From Paenibacillus sp. G2S3 (GTDB lineage: Bacteria; Bacillota; Bacilli; Paenibacillales; Paenibacillaceae), in contig NZ_CP126095.1 of NCBI RefSeq assembly GCF_030123105.1, positions 744,001 through 808,000 of the forward strand: DNA of 64,000 nucleotides, given 5' to 3'. How positions within the stretch are numbered: the first letter of the stretch is position 1; the number at the start of each line of letters is the position of its first letter. Of the stretch, positions 51,765-61,717 are shown piece after piece. Both the position numbers and the translations under genes were made by a program. The notes under the pieces are model-generated. The model had not been told where the DNA came from. It saw only the letters and a list, made by a program, of their open reading frames with translations, and made no database searches.

Positions 51765-53336
51765 ATGAATATGAGGTTCGATTTAGATTTCATTGCTAAG
51801 TTATATAATAATAGAAATAGCTATGCTGATGTGTTTACAGATGATGAGTTAAGGGCACTTCATGTCGAATCAGGAATTGAATCGCTTTTAGTAAAATATA
51901 TAGAGCAAAAAAAACAGATTTATTTGACTGGGAATCCGGGTGATGGTAAAACACACTTAATTAAGTCGTTGGGAAAGATATTAAGTAAATATGATGTGTT
52001 TGTAGAACTTGATGCAAACAGCGTAAAGGATGAAGGGGATTTTGTAAAAAGGCTTAGTAATGCTGTTGCTAATGGAAGACCATGCATTATTGCAATTAAC
52101 GAATTCCCACTGCTTTCTCTTATGGAATCACTAGGTGAGCAGATCCCTGGACTGGAGCAAATATATTTACAGCGGGATAGAGGAATCATCTATAACAGAG
52201 GTGATGAGCATCAAATTAAAGATGTTGTAGTTATTGATTTAAATAATCGTAATTTACTGTCCTTAAATATGGTTACAAAAACACTGGAGAAGGTTTTAGC
52301 AATAAGCGAAGCATCCGATGAATGCTTAAGAACGAATTGCTGTCCTTCCCCTCATAATTTAGAAAAGCTAAAGCATCCGATTGTCCAAGAAAGATTGCTG
52401 TCCTTAATTGAGAAGATAGGTAGTATAGGGTTGCACGTCGTTATGAGGGATCTCATTGGTTTCTTTGCTTACATTATTACTTCAGGTAAGAAGTGTATTG
52501 TAAAAAAAGATGAAAAATATAATGACAATCAGTATTATAATCTTACTTTTAGTGGTTCAAATCAATTGTTTTCGGCAATTTCAGTTTTTGATCCATATCG
52601 TTATACACATCCAGAGATAGATGAAAGCCTTTGGAACGGTACGTTAAAAGAGGGTTGGCTATTTGAAGATGATTATGAAATACCAGGAAATGCAGAAGAT
52701 CCTATAGAAGCTATAGAAGCATTTAAAAACCTAAAGAGGAAGTTCTATTTTGAAAATAAGAGGGGGGGAGAACTTCTGAATTTATTGCCTCCTGAGTATC
52801 AGGCATTTTACGAGGTACTAAAAAACGGCTATGATCGAGACCACGAGATTATTAAGAGGATTATTGCTGGTATTAATAAATTTTTCAATCCAGAAGACCT
52901 TGAAGACGATAAACTTAGAATCTGGACAACACATAAGTATGAATTACGTACCTATCCTAAAGTTGCTGTTTCAAGTAGAGATATATACTCTAATCAGGCA
53001 GAACTGCTTGTTCCTAAGATCCCTTCGTACTTAACAGGAATGGAGTATGTACCAGATCATTTCCTATTTTGTGTTTATCAAACACAGAATAACTCGAATT
53101 TTGTTAAATTAAGAGTTGATTTAAACCTTTACCGTGTACTTATGCTAGTACAAAAGGGATATCCCTCGCAGCTTGTGCCAGAGCAACATCAGTTTAAATT
53201 ACTTCGTTTTATGAATGAACTGTCATCCTTAGATTCTAACATACGATATAATGATTTTATTATTAGAGATATGGATAATCGAACCTCCTATAAAGTAAAG
53301 GTCAATGATGCACAATTTATCTCAAAACGGGGTTAG
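51765..53336 (+). CDS. P-loop ATPase, second gene of candidate defence operon
   Basis: A 523-residue protein. Walker A is GNPGDGKTH at about 55-63. A candidate Walker B lies in CIIAINEFPLL (about 107-117) or VVVIDLNNRN (about 150-160). A Cys-containing segment (CLRTNCCPSPHNLEKL) follows, then a helical lid region. Size, Walker motif and position resemble DptF of the Dnd restriction module, but I cannot confirm homology beyond the ATPase core. It is expected to bind ATP and drive or gate the complex with the FtsK-like subunit. Confidence 0.75.
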   Translation: MNMRFDLDFIAKLYNNRNSYADVFTDDELRALHVESGIESLLVKYIEQKKQIYLTGNPGDGKTHLIKSLGKILSKYDVFVELDANSVKDEGDFVKRLSNAVANGRPCIIAINEFPLLSLMESLGEQIPGLEQIYLQRDRGIIYNRGDEHQIKDVVVIDLNNRNLLSLNMVTKTLEKVLAISEASDECLRTNCCPSPHNLEKLKHPIVQERLLSLIEKIGSIGLHVVMRDLIGFFAYIITSGKKCIVKKDEKYNDNQYYNLTFSGSNQLFSAISVFDPYRYTHPEIDESLWNGTLKEGWLFEDDYEIPGNAEDPIEAIEAFKNLKRKFYFENKRGGELLNLLPPEYQAFYEVLKNGYDRDHEIIKRIIAGINKFFNPEDLEDDKLRIWTTHKYELRTYPKVAVSSRDIYSNQAELLVPKIPSYLTGMEYVPDHFLFCVYQTQNNSNFVKLRVDLNLYRVLMLVQKGYPSQLVPEQHQFKLLRFMNELSSLDSNIRYNDFIIRDMDNRTSYKVKVNDAQFISKRG

Positions 53337-53339
53337 CAC

Positions 53340-54806
53340 ATGAAAAATAGACTTAGAGATTATGGTAATCAAGTATGTGAGGAATATATTAAGTATAAGC
53401 CAACATCATCATCTGTTAAGCCAGTGCACATTGCTAATGGCTTATTTAGACTAATTTCTGGAGAAAGCTATACAGTCGAAGCTCTTAATGACTGGATTAT
53501 CCGTTGGAAGCAGGGTGAAGAGATATGCTCTGCCAGTCAAATCCGTGAAAAGTATAGCACGGCATTTGATGCAAATAGCTTCGACGATGATGAGATAAAT
53601 AAACTTAGACATTATATGAACATTATTTTTAATGCAGACGGTGCTGCTTATCCAAGTGCAAGTAATACCGTTCTTACAATTAGCTCTAAGACACAAGTAC
53701 GTAGCTCCGTTCCTGGGGAAGCTAGTATAAATAACTTTTTATATAATGTTCTTTTATCAGATGTGAATGGAAAAGCTTCTCCATGCATTCAATTAATTAA
53801 GGAAGCATTAAATGACGAAAAAGATGATTTGAGTAGAATAGCCTCTCCACTTACAAACTTTTCAATAAAAAAGAGCGTAGAGAGCCATAAAAAATTAAGT
53901 AACTATACTCTATCTGGAGTGGAGGGCAGAATACGAGACTCATTTGATAGATTAGCAGAGAACTCTAAGTCATATAATAAATTGCTCACTTTAGAGAGAA
54001 TTATACTGCTTGGATGCTTTGCAATCATAAGCCATCTTTCTTCAAGAGTACTTGATATATCTCCAAATTATACTCAATATGATCGTGTTCCGATGCTATT
54101 TGACGCTGATGGATCATTGCCAGCTATAAAATTTGCAAGTGAAGAAACCTTACAGGTTGCAAAGCTAATGGTTGAGGAGTTCTTTGAAAAAGGACTGGAG
54201 GATATTTTACAACGAGAGGGATATGATAAATACTCTCATGAGAAGATGTTATCTCGGATCGAGGATCTCCCTATGGAGGATAGCTCTAAAAAAACCACGA
54301 GTAAACAGACTGAGGATGTAAAGCGTAAAAGCTACAAGGCACTGTATTTAGGATATTATGAGCAATATAGAGATCCCTTTCAAGCATTTGTAAAAGCGAC
54401 TAGGTTTAAGTTATTTGCCGATGAGTTTTCTACTGACCCCAGTGCTTTTATTGCAAGTTTAGGTGGTAAGATTGCATTATTAACTCCTAGAGCACAGACA
54501 AGCGGAAGAAAGAGATATTCACCAGACCCATTAATGCTTGAAATTATTCTTCATTCAATTTTAGATGCCAACAAGAAGTTTACATTAGGTGATTTTGGTC
54601 ATGAACTATGGAATAGTTATGGCATAATTATTGGAGCTAATCCAGAAACTGATTTGGAGCATTTAAAAAAATGGAGAGTTAGTCAGATAGTACCTGGAGA
54701 TCTTGCAGGTGAACTGGCTAAAAATGCTGAAAAAATAGCCGATATCTTGATTTCTATGGGATATGGGAAAAAGTATGCTGATGGAGTTACTGTAATTTCA
54801 TTGTAG
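53340..54806 (+). CDS. Unrecognised protein, third gene of candidate defence operon
   Basis: A 488-residue, mostly helical, cytoplasmic protein with no motif I recognise. The C-terminal third (YSPDPLMLEIILHSILDANKKFTLGDFGHELWNSYGIIIG) looks like a winged-helix or DNA-binding segment. It sits between the ATPase and the FtsK-like gene, the position DptG occupies in DptFGH. That positional match is inference only. The start has GGGGT about 7 bp upstream and the gap to the previous stop is 3 bp. Confidence 0.65.
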   Translation: MKNRLRDYGNQVCEEYIKYKPTSSSVKPVHIANGLFRLISGESYTVEALNDWIIRWKQGEEICSASQIREKYSTAFDANSFDDDEINKLRHYMNIIFNADGAAYPSASNTVLTISSKTQVRSSVPGEASINNFLYNVLLSDVNGKASPCIQLIKEALNDEKDDLSRIASPLTNFSIKKSVESHKKLSNYTLSGVEGRIRDSFDRLAENSKSYNKLLTLERIILLGCFAIISHLSSRVLDISPNYTQYDRVPMLFDADGSLPAIKFASEETLQVAKLMVEEFFEKGLEDILQREGYDKYSHEKMLSRIEDLPMEDSSKKTTSKQTEDVKRKSYKALYLGYYEQYRDPFQAFVKATRFKLFADEFSTDPSAFIASLGGKIALLTPRAQTSGRKRYSPDPLMLEIILHSILDANKKFTLGDFGHELWNSYGIIIGANPETDLEHLKKWRVSQIVPGDLAGELAKNAEKIADILISMGYGKKYADGVTVISL

Positions 54807-54816
54807 GGGTGATCTG

Positions 54817-57800
54817 ATGTCTTCTCAAATTGTACTTTCAGATATATTAGCTTCAATAGTTTCGAAAAAGGTTTTAAATGAAAGCTATGGTGTGTTATTA
54901 AAGGATCTTCCCAGTTTTTCGTACACGCATTTTTTGGAATCATTGGAATTAAAGATACGAGAGTATAGCTTAACACAGCCTAATATATTCTTTGTGGGTT
55001 TTTCAAATGATGAGATCAATGAACTTAAAGCAAGCATAGCTAAGCAACTTTGCTTACTTCCACTTTACTACTCAGTCGAAGAAGCCGAGGACTTTAGAAA
55101 TAATGGTGATGAAACAGGAACTCGTATTGTTATAGTAAAAAGAATGACACCTAAGCTATCATCATTACAATGGTATGAAATGATCAGTGCCGATGTTATC
55201 TACAAAGAAATCTGCAAATCCGCTGAAAAACAAATAGGTGGAATAAATGATTATTTAAAGAATATTTGGAGAGCATTGGATTTTAAAAAAATGAGAGATA
55301 TCATTTCTTTAGAGAGGTTAATTGACTATTATCAGCAATTGATTATAGATGATGATGATATTCCAAAGCAGTCAATAGAACAATTGTTTAGATTAGGATT
55401 GCTTATTGATGATAGCTTATTCATTAATAGTAGCATTGATGCTATTCGAAAAAGAATTATAAATAATTGGAATTTGGTTTCCCGTATAGGTAATCTTAAT
55501 AGTGACAAAGAAGATATGAGAATACTACAGTCAAATTTTGATTCTGAAAAATATTATTCAATTCGAGCCAATGTTCTTAAATTTTACGGAACAAGAGAAC
55601 TTTCGGTTCTTAGAAAAATGAAATATCAAGAGGTATTGGAACTTTTCTCTAGAGTAAAGAAGGATAAAATAAAGAAAAAGAAAGGGAATAATATTGAAGA
55701 TTACGATTCAAATGAAAATATTTTCACTAAGAAAAAGCCGGATTCACCTGAAGCAGCAGCAGTCAACTTGCTCCTTGAGCACGAGACGGAAAAAGTGCAA
55801 GAAATTATAGAGGAAATAGATAATAAGTATAATGAGTGGGAGAAGGGAAAGCGGAGTAGGGAAAAAGTAGATAATAGTTCAGATAATAATATACAAATTG
55901 AATTTATACCGGAAATTCATACGTTAGTTGAAACATTTGTAGGTGAAAATGCATATGGTGGAGTGATTAGGGCAAATGTAAGAAACCCTACAGATGCATT
56001 ACGTTCTTTAGGGCAATTTAAGGTTCAAACGTTTGATAATGACTACATTCAGCATATAAAAGAGGTAATACAAACCTTTGAAGAGGAATTTAATGAGGTT
56101 AAGGGTCTATTAAATAATTTTAATAGCTTTTTACAGATTAGGTCCTCCTTGGTCTCTGCGGCACATAGACTTGCAGATTGTCCTATGCTTAAAATTGTTG
56201 AAACTGAAGAATTAATGAATAACTGTATGTCTTACATGGATATTTATTCAAAAATTCTTAAGCAGGTTAAGGAGCATTATAGTTTATTTTCATCGTTTAG
56301 CCCAAGAGGTTCAAAACAATTAGTAGCCAATTTGAATTCAATTGACATGATTTACATTATAGGTGACGACAACATCCATGCGACTATGACACCGCTATAT
56401 CCGCTTCATCTATGGAAGTACATTGAATTGACTGCTAGATTACGTGAGTCCTCCCCAAACTTAAACGAGATCGATAAAGATTTTCTATTGCGGAAGTCGG
56501 ATGAAATTCCTAACCCATTGCCAACGTCATTTATTAGTAATTTTATTTCTAATCAGGGTGATACAGTTATACCTGAGGTTGGAGCATTGGGTAAGCTGCC
56601 CTTATATTCAAGCGAACAACAGGTTAATCAGGCAATTGATGGACTACAATTAATCGAGAATTCACTTATAAAGCTTATGAAGGTCTATCCACATAGTTCC
56701 TTTGGGGTAAGGGTAGCTTTTGTTAATCCACCTAGTGTAAAGCATGTATTAGATATCTATAAAAGACTGCTTCAGAATAAAGACATTAATTTTGAGGGTG
56801 CTCATATTCATATTTATAAAACTAAAGAAACCCCAGAAAATTGGGCTAGTTTTGATGCTGTTGATGACACAATACACAGTAGATTTGCTCTTTCTAATGA
56901 CTCTAACTTTTCTATAAAAATCGATACTACTGTGATTAGCTTTAAAGGTTTAGTGGATTCTATAAAAAGACATCCATTTCATGCCGTAGTTATTTTTGAT
57001 CCTTGCGGTAAAGCAATAACTAATACTAGAAGGAACCCTTTATTGAAAATTCATCCTTTATGTATTCCAAAGGTTTTTGAATATGATCCGATCTATGATC
57101 GTGTTGAAATACTGCCAGCTTCTGATGGTAATATTTTTTCTGATCATCATGATTTAATTGCTAGACTGAACGATAAGCCGCAAGGTTGGCATCATACAGT
57201 AGTTCTAGAGCTTGAGACTAGCAAAGAGGAATTTGAGCAGATTTTAAACTCAACTCAATGGCTTATAATTGCAGATGAAAATCTTAAGAATTTAGAGTTT
57301 AGTGTGATTGGCTCAGATAAATGCATTTTCTACCAATCAAAGGCTTTTAGAGATATTGGTATATATACAAATGATTGGACAAAGTTAACTAGAGGAATGG
57401 ATCGCTCTATTCGTTCTATTGGGAATTATGATCCAAAGGAACAATGTGTAACTCGTGTGCTGAGAACTATTCAGGGCTTAAATGAAAAGGGAGTGCTTCA
57501 ACTCGCGTCTTCACGTGTTGATAAAACCTTTAATTTGAGCCATACAAAGGGAGCATTGGGAACAGCTATTTCAGCTATATGGTCTAAGCAATACCTAAAA
57601 AATCATATTCTTGTTAGTCTTGATACGGATTTATCTCAAAATTGGCTAGATGAACGTGATAATGGAGCCTTTTCAGATTTACTCGGTATTAACTTCAATG
57701 AAAATCAAGCATCAATTGATATTATCGAAGTTAAAACCTATGATGGTGCATATCAGGTTAGCCAAGGTGAAATTTCTGGTAAAGCTATAGATCAAATAAA

Positions 57801-59448
57801 TTCAGTCAGACAGATAATTAATGAAATATTTTCCGAAAGAGACAAGATAACAAGTACTTCACGTAAAGAGCTATTAAGGTTTCAGGTATTCAGAGCTTTT
57901 TATCAGTTGCCGCTTACAAGAGCAGAAAAGAAGGAATGGACATATCAGTTGAATCGACTATTCGCAGGGGAGATTCCTGTAAATGTAAATTCTTATATTC
58001 ACCATGTCCGATTTAGTGAGCTAGGAACTACGACAAATAATCAATTTGATTCTAATTATAAGATAAGTCTTGTTGAAATTCGTGATGATTTTATTAATCA
58101 GGTTCTCGTTAATTGCTCAGGGCTACAGCTAGAAAACGATTTTGGCTCAATAGGTTCTAAGCGTGATAGAACAGATAATCAGAATGAATTTAAAATAGAA
58201 TTGAATGTGGATAGTTTAAATATCTCTGAGAAAGGTGAACTCAACAGTTCGTTAAGTTCAGAGCAGCAAATTAATTTATCAACACAAGGGTTCTTAAAAG
58301 ATCCCTTCATAGATTCTAGTGAAACTGATAATGAATCTTTGAATGCTTCTACAGATCTGGCAACAATTGAGGTCGCACGAAAAACAGCAGGAGATCTCTT
58401 TCAAGCACTAAGGGATTATTCAATTGATGTTTCTGCGGTTGATCCGGATATGGCACTTATAGCTTCTAGGTTCATTAGGTACAGAGTGAGGCTGCGACCA
58501 GGTGAGACGCTTCAGAAGCTTCAGAGATATCGTACAGATATAAGTAGAGAGATAGAGGCAGAAGCGGATATTTTGGTCGGAAACGAACGTGGTACGCAGT
58601 TTGTATACGTAGATGTTCCACGAAAGAACAGCGATTCTATAGAGCTATTAGAGCATTTATCTATGCTTTCTAATGAGGAACCAGTCGGAAATCTAAATGT
58701 TGTAATAGGGCAAGAGCCAAATGGAGAGTTTAAACTACTCAATATTGCACAAGCTCCTCACCTACTGACGGCTGGATCTACTGGCTCTGGTAAGACAATA
58801 TTCTTATACAGCTTAATAGTGAGTTTAATAGCTCAATATACACATGAAAGCTTAGAACTTGTTATTATTGATCCAAAGCAGACCGATTTTATCTTTTTTG
58901 AGGGTTTACCACATCTTCGAAACGGTGAAGTTATATTAGATGCAGAACAGGCTGTCGCAATTTTAACTGACTTAACAGAAAATGAACTAGAAAGAAGAAC
59001 AGAGCAACTGAGAAAATCAAGGAGTAGAGATCTTTTTAGCTACAATCAAAAAAATCCAGATACTCCATTGAAGCCAATTGTTGTTATAATTGATGAGTAT
59101 GCAGATCTTGTTCAGGTTGCAGATATGGAAAACAGGAAGAAAGATTTTGAAAGACAGATGATTCGGTTGGCACAGCGTTCACGAAATGTAGGAATCCATT
59201 TAGTTGTCGCTACTCAAAGGCCTAGTGCTGATATTGTTACTTCTAATCTAAAAACGAACATCCCATGTCGAGTTTCTTTTAGATTGCCTGCACACCAAGA
59301 TTCTATGACTATTCTTGATTCTCCAGGGGCTGAGGATCTATTAGGGAAAGGTGATATGCTTTTTTCTCTAAATGGTGAGATAACAAGGCTGCAAGGACTT
59401 TATATTAGCGAAGAGGATCTCGAGAGTTTTTTGAAAAAATATATTTAG
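54817..59448 (+). CDS. Giant FtsK/HerA-type translocase, fourth gene of candidate defence operon
   Basis: A 1543-residue protein. The last ~250 residues form an FtsK/SpoIIIE-like motor: Walker A GSTGSGKT near 1322, VIIDPKQTDF, Walker B VVIIDEYADL near 1425, VATQRPSADIVT and DSPGAEDLLGKGDMLF. The preceding ~1280 residues are unlike cellular FtsK: no membrane helices, a helical N-terminus with a Lys-rich stretch near 280, and a long unrecognised middle. The layout (huge N-terminal part, C-terminal motor) resembles DptH. It probably pumps DNA and may detect or process foreign DNA. Confidence 0.78.
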   Translation: MSSQIVLSDILASIVSKKVLNESYGVLLKDLPSFSYTHFLESLELKIREYSLTQPNIFFVGFSNDEINELKASIAKQLCLLPLYYSVEEAEDFRNNGDETGTRIVIVKRMTPKLSSLQWYEMISADVIYKEICKSAEKQIGGINDYLKNIWRALDFKKMRDIISLERLIDYYQQLIIDDDDIPKQSIEQLFRLGLLIDDSLFINSSIDAIRKRIINNWNLVSRIGNLNSDKEDMRILQSNFDSEKYYSIRANVLKFYGTRELSVLRKMKYQEVLELFSRVKKDKIKKKKGNNIEDYDSNENIFTKKKPDSPEAAAVNLLLEHETEKVQEIIEEIDNKYNEWEKGKRSREKVDNSSDNNIQIEFIPEIHTLVETFVGENAYGGVIRANVRNPTDALRSLGQFKVQTFDNDYIQHIKEVIQTFEEEFNEVKGLLNNFNSFLQIRSSLVSAAHRLADCPMLKIVETEELMNNCMSYMDIYSKILKQVKEHYSLFSSFSPRGSKQLVANLNSIDMIYIIGDDNIHATMTPLYPLHLWKYIELTARLRESSPNLNEIDKDFLLRKSDEIPNPLPTSFISNFISNQGDTVIPEVGALGKLPLYSSEQQVNQAIDGLQLIENSLIKLMKVYPHSSFGVRVAFVNPPSVKHVLDIYKRLLQNKDINFEGAHIHIYKTKETPENWASFDAVDDTIHSRFALSNDSNFSIKIDTTVISFKGLVDSIKRHPFHAVVIFDPCGKAITNTRRNPLLKIHPLCIPKVFEYDPIYDRVEILPASDGNIFSDHHDLIARLNDKPQGWHHTVVLELETSKEEFEQILNSTQWLIIADENLKNLEFSVIGSDKCIFYQSKAFRDIGIYTNDWTKLTRGMDRSIRSIGNYDPKEQCVTRVLRTIQGLNEKGVLQLASSRVDKTFNLSHTKGALGTAISAIWSKQYLKNHILVSLDTDLSQNWLDERDNGAFSDLLGINFNENQASIDIIEVKTYDGAYQVSQGEISGKAIDQINSVRQIINEIFSERDKITSTSRKELLRFQVFRAFYQLPLTRAEKKEWTYQLNRLFAGEIPVNVNSYIHHVRFSELGTTTNNQFDSNYKISLVEIRDDFINQVLVNCSGLQLENDFGSIGSKRDRTDNQNEFKIELNVDSLNISEKGELNSSLSSEQQINLSTQGFLKDPFIDSSETDNESLNASTDLATIEVARKTAGDLFQALRDYSIDVSAVDPDMALIASRFIRYRVRLRPGETLQKLQRYRTDISREIEAEADILVGNERGTQFVYVDVPRKNSDSIELLEHLSMLSNEEPVGNLNVVIGQEPNGEFKLLNIAQAPHLLTAGSTGSGKTIFLYSLIVSLIAQYTHESLELVIIDPKQTDFIFFEGLPHLRNGEVILDAEQAVAILTDLTENELERRTEQLRKSRSRDLFSYNQKNPDTPLKPIVVIIDEYADLVQVADMENRKKDFERQMIRLAQRSRNVGIHLVVATQRPSADIVTSNLKTNIPCRVSFRLPAHQDSMTILDSPGAEDLLGKGDMLFSLNGEITRLQGLYISEEDLESFLKKYI

Positions 59449-59452
59449 CTTT

Positions 59453-59492
59453 AATGCCGTTAGGGGAGAGGGCTGCCCGTGACGGCATTTTT
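59453..59492 (+). terminator. Terminator/attenuator hairpin after the FtsK-like gene
   Basis: AATGCCGT (59453-59460) pairs with ACGGCATT (59482-59489) and is followed by TTTT. It starts 4 bp after the stop codon and separates the operon from the next gene. Confidence 0.8.
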
Positions 59493-59510
59493 ATGAATGA
59501 GGGGATTAAT

Positions 59511-60215
59511 TTGAATTACGGTACAGAACTGGTTAATGGTGTTTTTATTGAAGAAAGTAAGAATAGATTTTTATGTAAAGTTATGATAAACGGCGAGCTG
59601 TGTGAATGCTATGTGCCCAGTTCATCGAGAATTGAAAATTATTTAAAGTTAAAGAACAAGGAGGTATTGCTGTCCATTAATAAGGGTGTCGATAAGCGGA
59701 CCAAGTATTCCTTGTTTGCTGTTAAATACTATAGAGGATATATATTATTAAATCTAAATTTAATAAATACAATCGTTGAGTCATTGATTAATCAAGATAA
59801 AATTAAGCTATTAAAAGCAAAAAACATTCAGCGAGAGCAAGTAGTAAATGGCTATAAGACTGACTTGCTCCTTACTAATAAGAGTAATGAAGTAATTATA
59901 GTTGAGATTAAAGGGATAATATCCTCAAGGAAAGAAGCTGATTTCCCAAGTGTTTATTCGGAGAGAGCAATAACACAACTATATAAAATCAGGGATATGC
60001 TGCTGAAAGGGGAAAAAATTTATTATTTAGTTGTTTCACTGAGTCCGAGTGTAAGAAGCATAAATATCGATGAAAAATATGAAGAGTACGTAAAACTGCT
60101 AATGGAGTGTCAAGGCTTAGGGATGGTTATTTCTTCATTTTCAATAGTATTCAAAAACAATGTAGTTCAATATAATAAAAAGATTAAAGTGAACTATCCT
60201 GACATCCATTTTTAG
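59511..60215 (+). CDS. SfsA-like PD-(D/E)XK nuclease
   Basis: A 234-residue protein. TTG 59511 is preferred because GAGGGG lies about 8 bp upstream and an earlier ATG (59454) falls inside the terminator stem; ATG 59493 is possible. An OB-like N-terminal part (FLCKVMINGELCECYVPSS...) and a nuclease-like part (GYKTDLLLTNKSNEVIIVEIKGI, then SVYSERAITQLYKI) match the SfsA layout, with candidate Asp and Glu-x-Lys. SfsA proteins bind or cut DNA. The terminator before it means lower or separate expression; it may be the nuclease arm of the operon. Confidence 0.65.
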   Translation: MNYGTELVNGVFIEESKNRFLCKVMINGELCECYVPSSSRIENYLKLKNKEVLLSINKGVDKRTKYSLFAVKYYRGYILLNLNLINTIVESLINQDKIKLLKAKNIQREQVVNGYKTDLLLTNKSNEVIIVEIKGIISSRKEADFPSVYSERAITQLYKIRDMLLKGEKIYYLVVSLSPSVRSINIDEKYEEYVKLLMECQGLGMVISSFSIVFKNNVVQYNKKIKVNYPDIHF

Positions 60216-60340
60216 CCATCGGGTAGAGGGAGGCTATTTAAATTTCAGATTCCTCGCTGTAGTGAATGCCTGATGTCTGTTTAATAGAGGAATACTGTCT
60301 AGTAAATAACTTTAATGGGAGGTAATGACGACCTCATTCT

Positions 60341-60681
60341 ATGGATATGAGCAAAGATGCCTTTTAAATAGCAAAAAAAGTATTTCTAGGAGAATTAACA
60401 AGAAGTGAAGCGAAAATTAAAATTAACAAGTGTATGGGGATGAATGAAGGTTCGGCACAGGATTGTATTACTATTTTTTGGATATAATGAGTGCGAAAGT
60501 TTATAAGAGGGCCTTTAATAATGCTACTAGTAAATTCTTTCTTGAAAGTATCAGACAACAATTTGGAGACGAATCTTATAGAAATGCTTTAAAAGCTGTC
60601 CAGCAGCATATAGATTATTACTCTACTTTGGGTAAAGTGAAATTAACAGGATTACAACGGATTGTAGATCAAATGAAGTAA
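60341..60681 (+). pseudogene. Broken N-terminal domain of a restriction/HNH-type protein
   Basis: Starting MDMSKDAF, stop, then IAKKVFLGELTRSEAKIKINKCMGMNEGSAQDCITIF, a frameshift, then LDIMSAKVYKRAFNNATSKFFLESI through GLQRIVDQMK. I associate this helical module with the N-terminus of HNH-type or restriction proteins. A stop and a frameshift disrupt it, and the expected catalytic half is missing. The assignment is from memory of the pattern and is moderate. Confidence 0.5.
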
Positions 60682-61312
60682 CACCAAATTCATTAAAAAG
60701 CATGTAAAACAGGAGCATTATTCATGAGGAATATGAGGTGATGAACCCCTGTGCTAAAGTTATTATTGCCGTAAATCTTCTGCAAATAATCGTATTGAAA
60801 TATGATGAACTAAGAGAATACTGATTATAGAAAAACTAAAAAACTAGTTTCTACGCAATTTTATGCGATTCTATACAGAAGGTAAAACAATTAGGGTGGA
60901 TTTCCGCACAGTGCCATTCACTATTAGTTTGGAACGGGAATAACGAATGAGAAGTTAATACGGGAATACCCTCTCTATATTGAGAGGGTATTATTTTGTC
61001 GTCAACAAGGGTGAGGGAGTTACAACCATCCATTAGGATTGGGTTGAAGCAAAATGAATGTCTCTAATATCGATACGAAAAAACCACCACTAGCAGTTCC
61101 ATCCATAAGGTGAGGAAGAGTAAGGATACTTTTTTTAGTTTAAGAAGTTCTACTTTCTACTAGCACGATGGATGTCACCTGTAAGCGGACCGAAGGATAC
61201 AAAGCTAGGGCCAGAAGTTGCTTAAGTTCTCCATCTTTTGAGACGTTATAGGTACGTACTTACGCTTAATTGCCAAATCTCTTTCAGCACCATAGTCATC
61301 CCCATTATCCTT
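60682..61312. other. Intergenic stretch with one terminator
   Basis: I see no supported gene in these 631 bp. Besides the hairpin at 60965, nothing structured stands out. Confidence 0.4.
60965..60992. terminator. Perfect hairpin terminator
   Basis: AATACCCTCTC pairs perfectly with GAGAGGGTATT, then ATTTTG. Confidence 0.8.
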
Positions 61313-61561
61313 TCATTCACTCTCCCCCAGCAACTCCCCAACGGAAACATCCAGCGCTTTCGCAATGGCAACCACCTCATAATCCTGCACGAGTCTATAT
61401 TGACCTTCCAATCGCGATAAACTGGTTGGACTGATGTCTAAACCGAAGGTTTGCAACTTGGCGAGGAAGTCTTTTTGCTTCATTTGCTTAGCTTTTCGAA
61501 TAGCTATAACTCGGGTCCCGATGATGTTTTTGTCACCTGGGGGCTCTTTTCGATGTCTCAT
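61313..61561 (-). CDS. Small XRE-family regulator
   Basis: An 82-residue protein with GAGGTGA before its start at 61561. A single HTH spans most of it: IGTRVIAIRKAKQMKQKDFLAKLQTFGLDISPTSLSRLEGQYRLV, then a recognition of the usual EVVAIAKALDVSVGELLGE ending. It is a stand-alone transcription regulator, divergent from the Spo0E-like gene, which it could control. Confidence 0.82.
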   Translation of the reverse strand: MRHRKEPPGDKNIIGTRVIAIRKAKQMKQKDFLAKLQTFGLDISPTSLSRLEGQYRLVQDYEVVAIAKALDVSVGELLGESE

Positions 61562-61717
61562 TTCCGTGTCACCTCACAATTTAACCAAATTGTATGCGAG
61601 GTAAAGGTTGTTTTAATGCGAATATCGAATTAAATTAAAATAAAATAAACCGATAAACGCATTAAAGTCTATGCACATCGTCTACAAACATAGCTTTTCC
61701 AGGAAGGTGGGGGTGCA

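Noticed and set aside
49712..59448. Complete Dnd/Dpt phosphorothioation system
   Set aside because: The FGH-like layout is suggestive, but no dndB, dndC, dndD or dndE is present and the DUF4338 gene is not part of that system.
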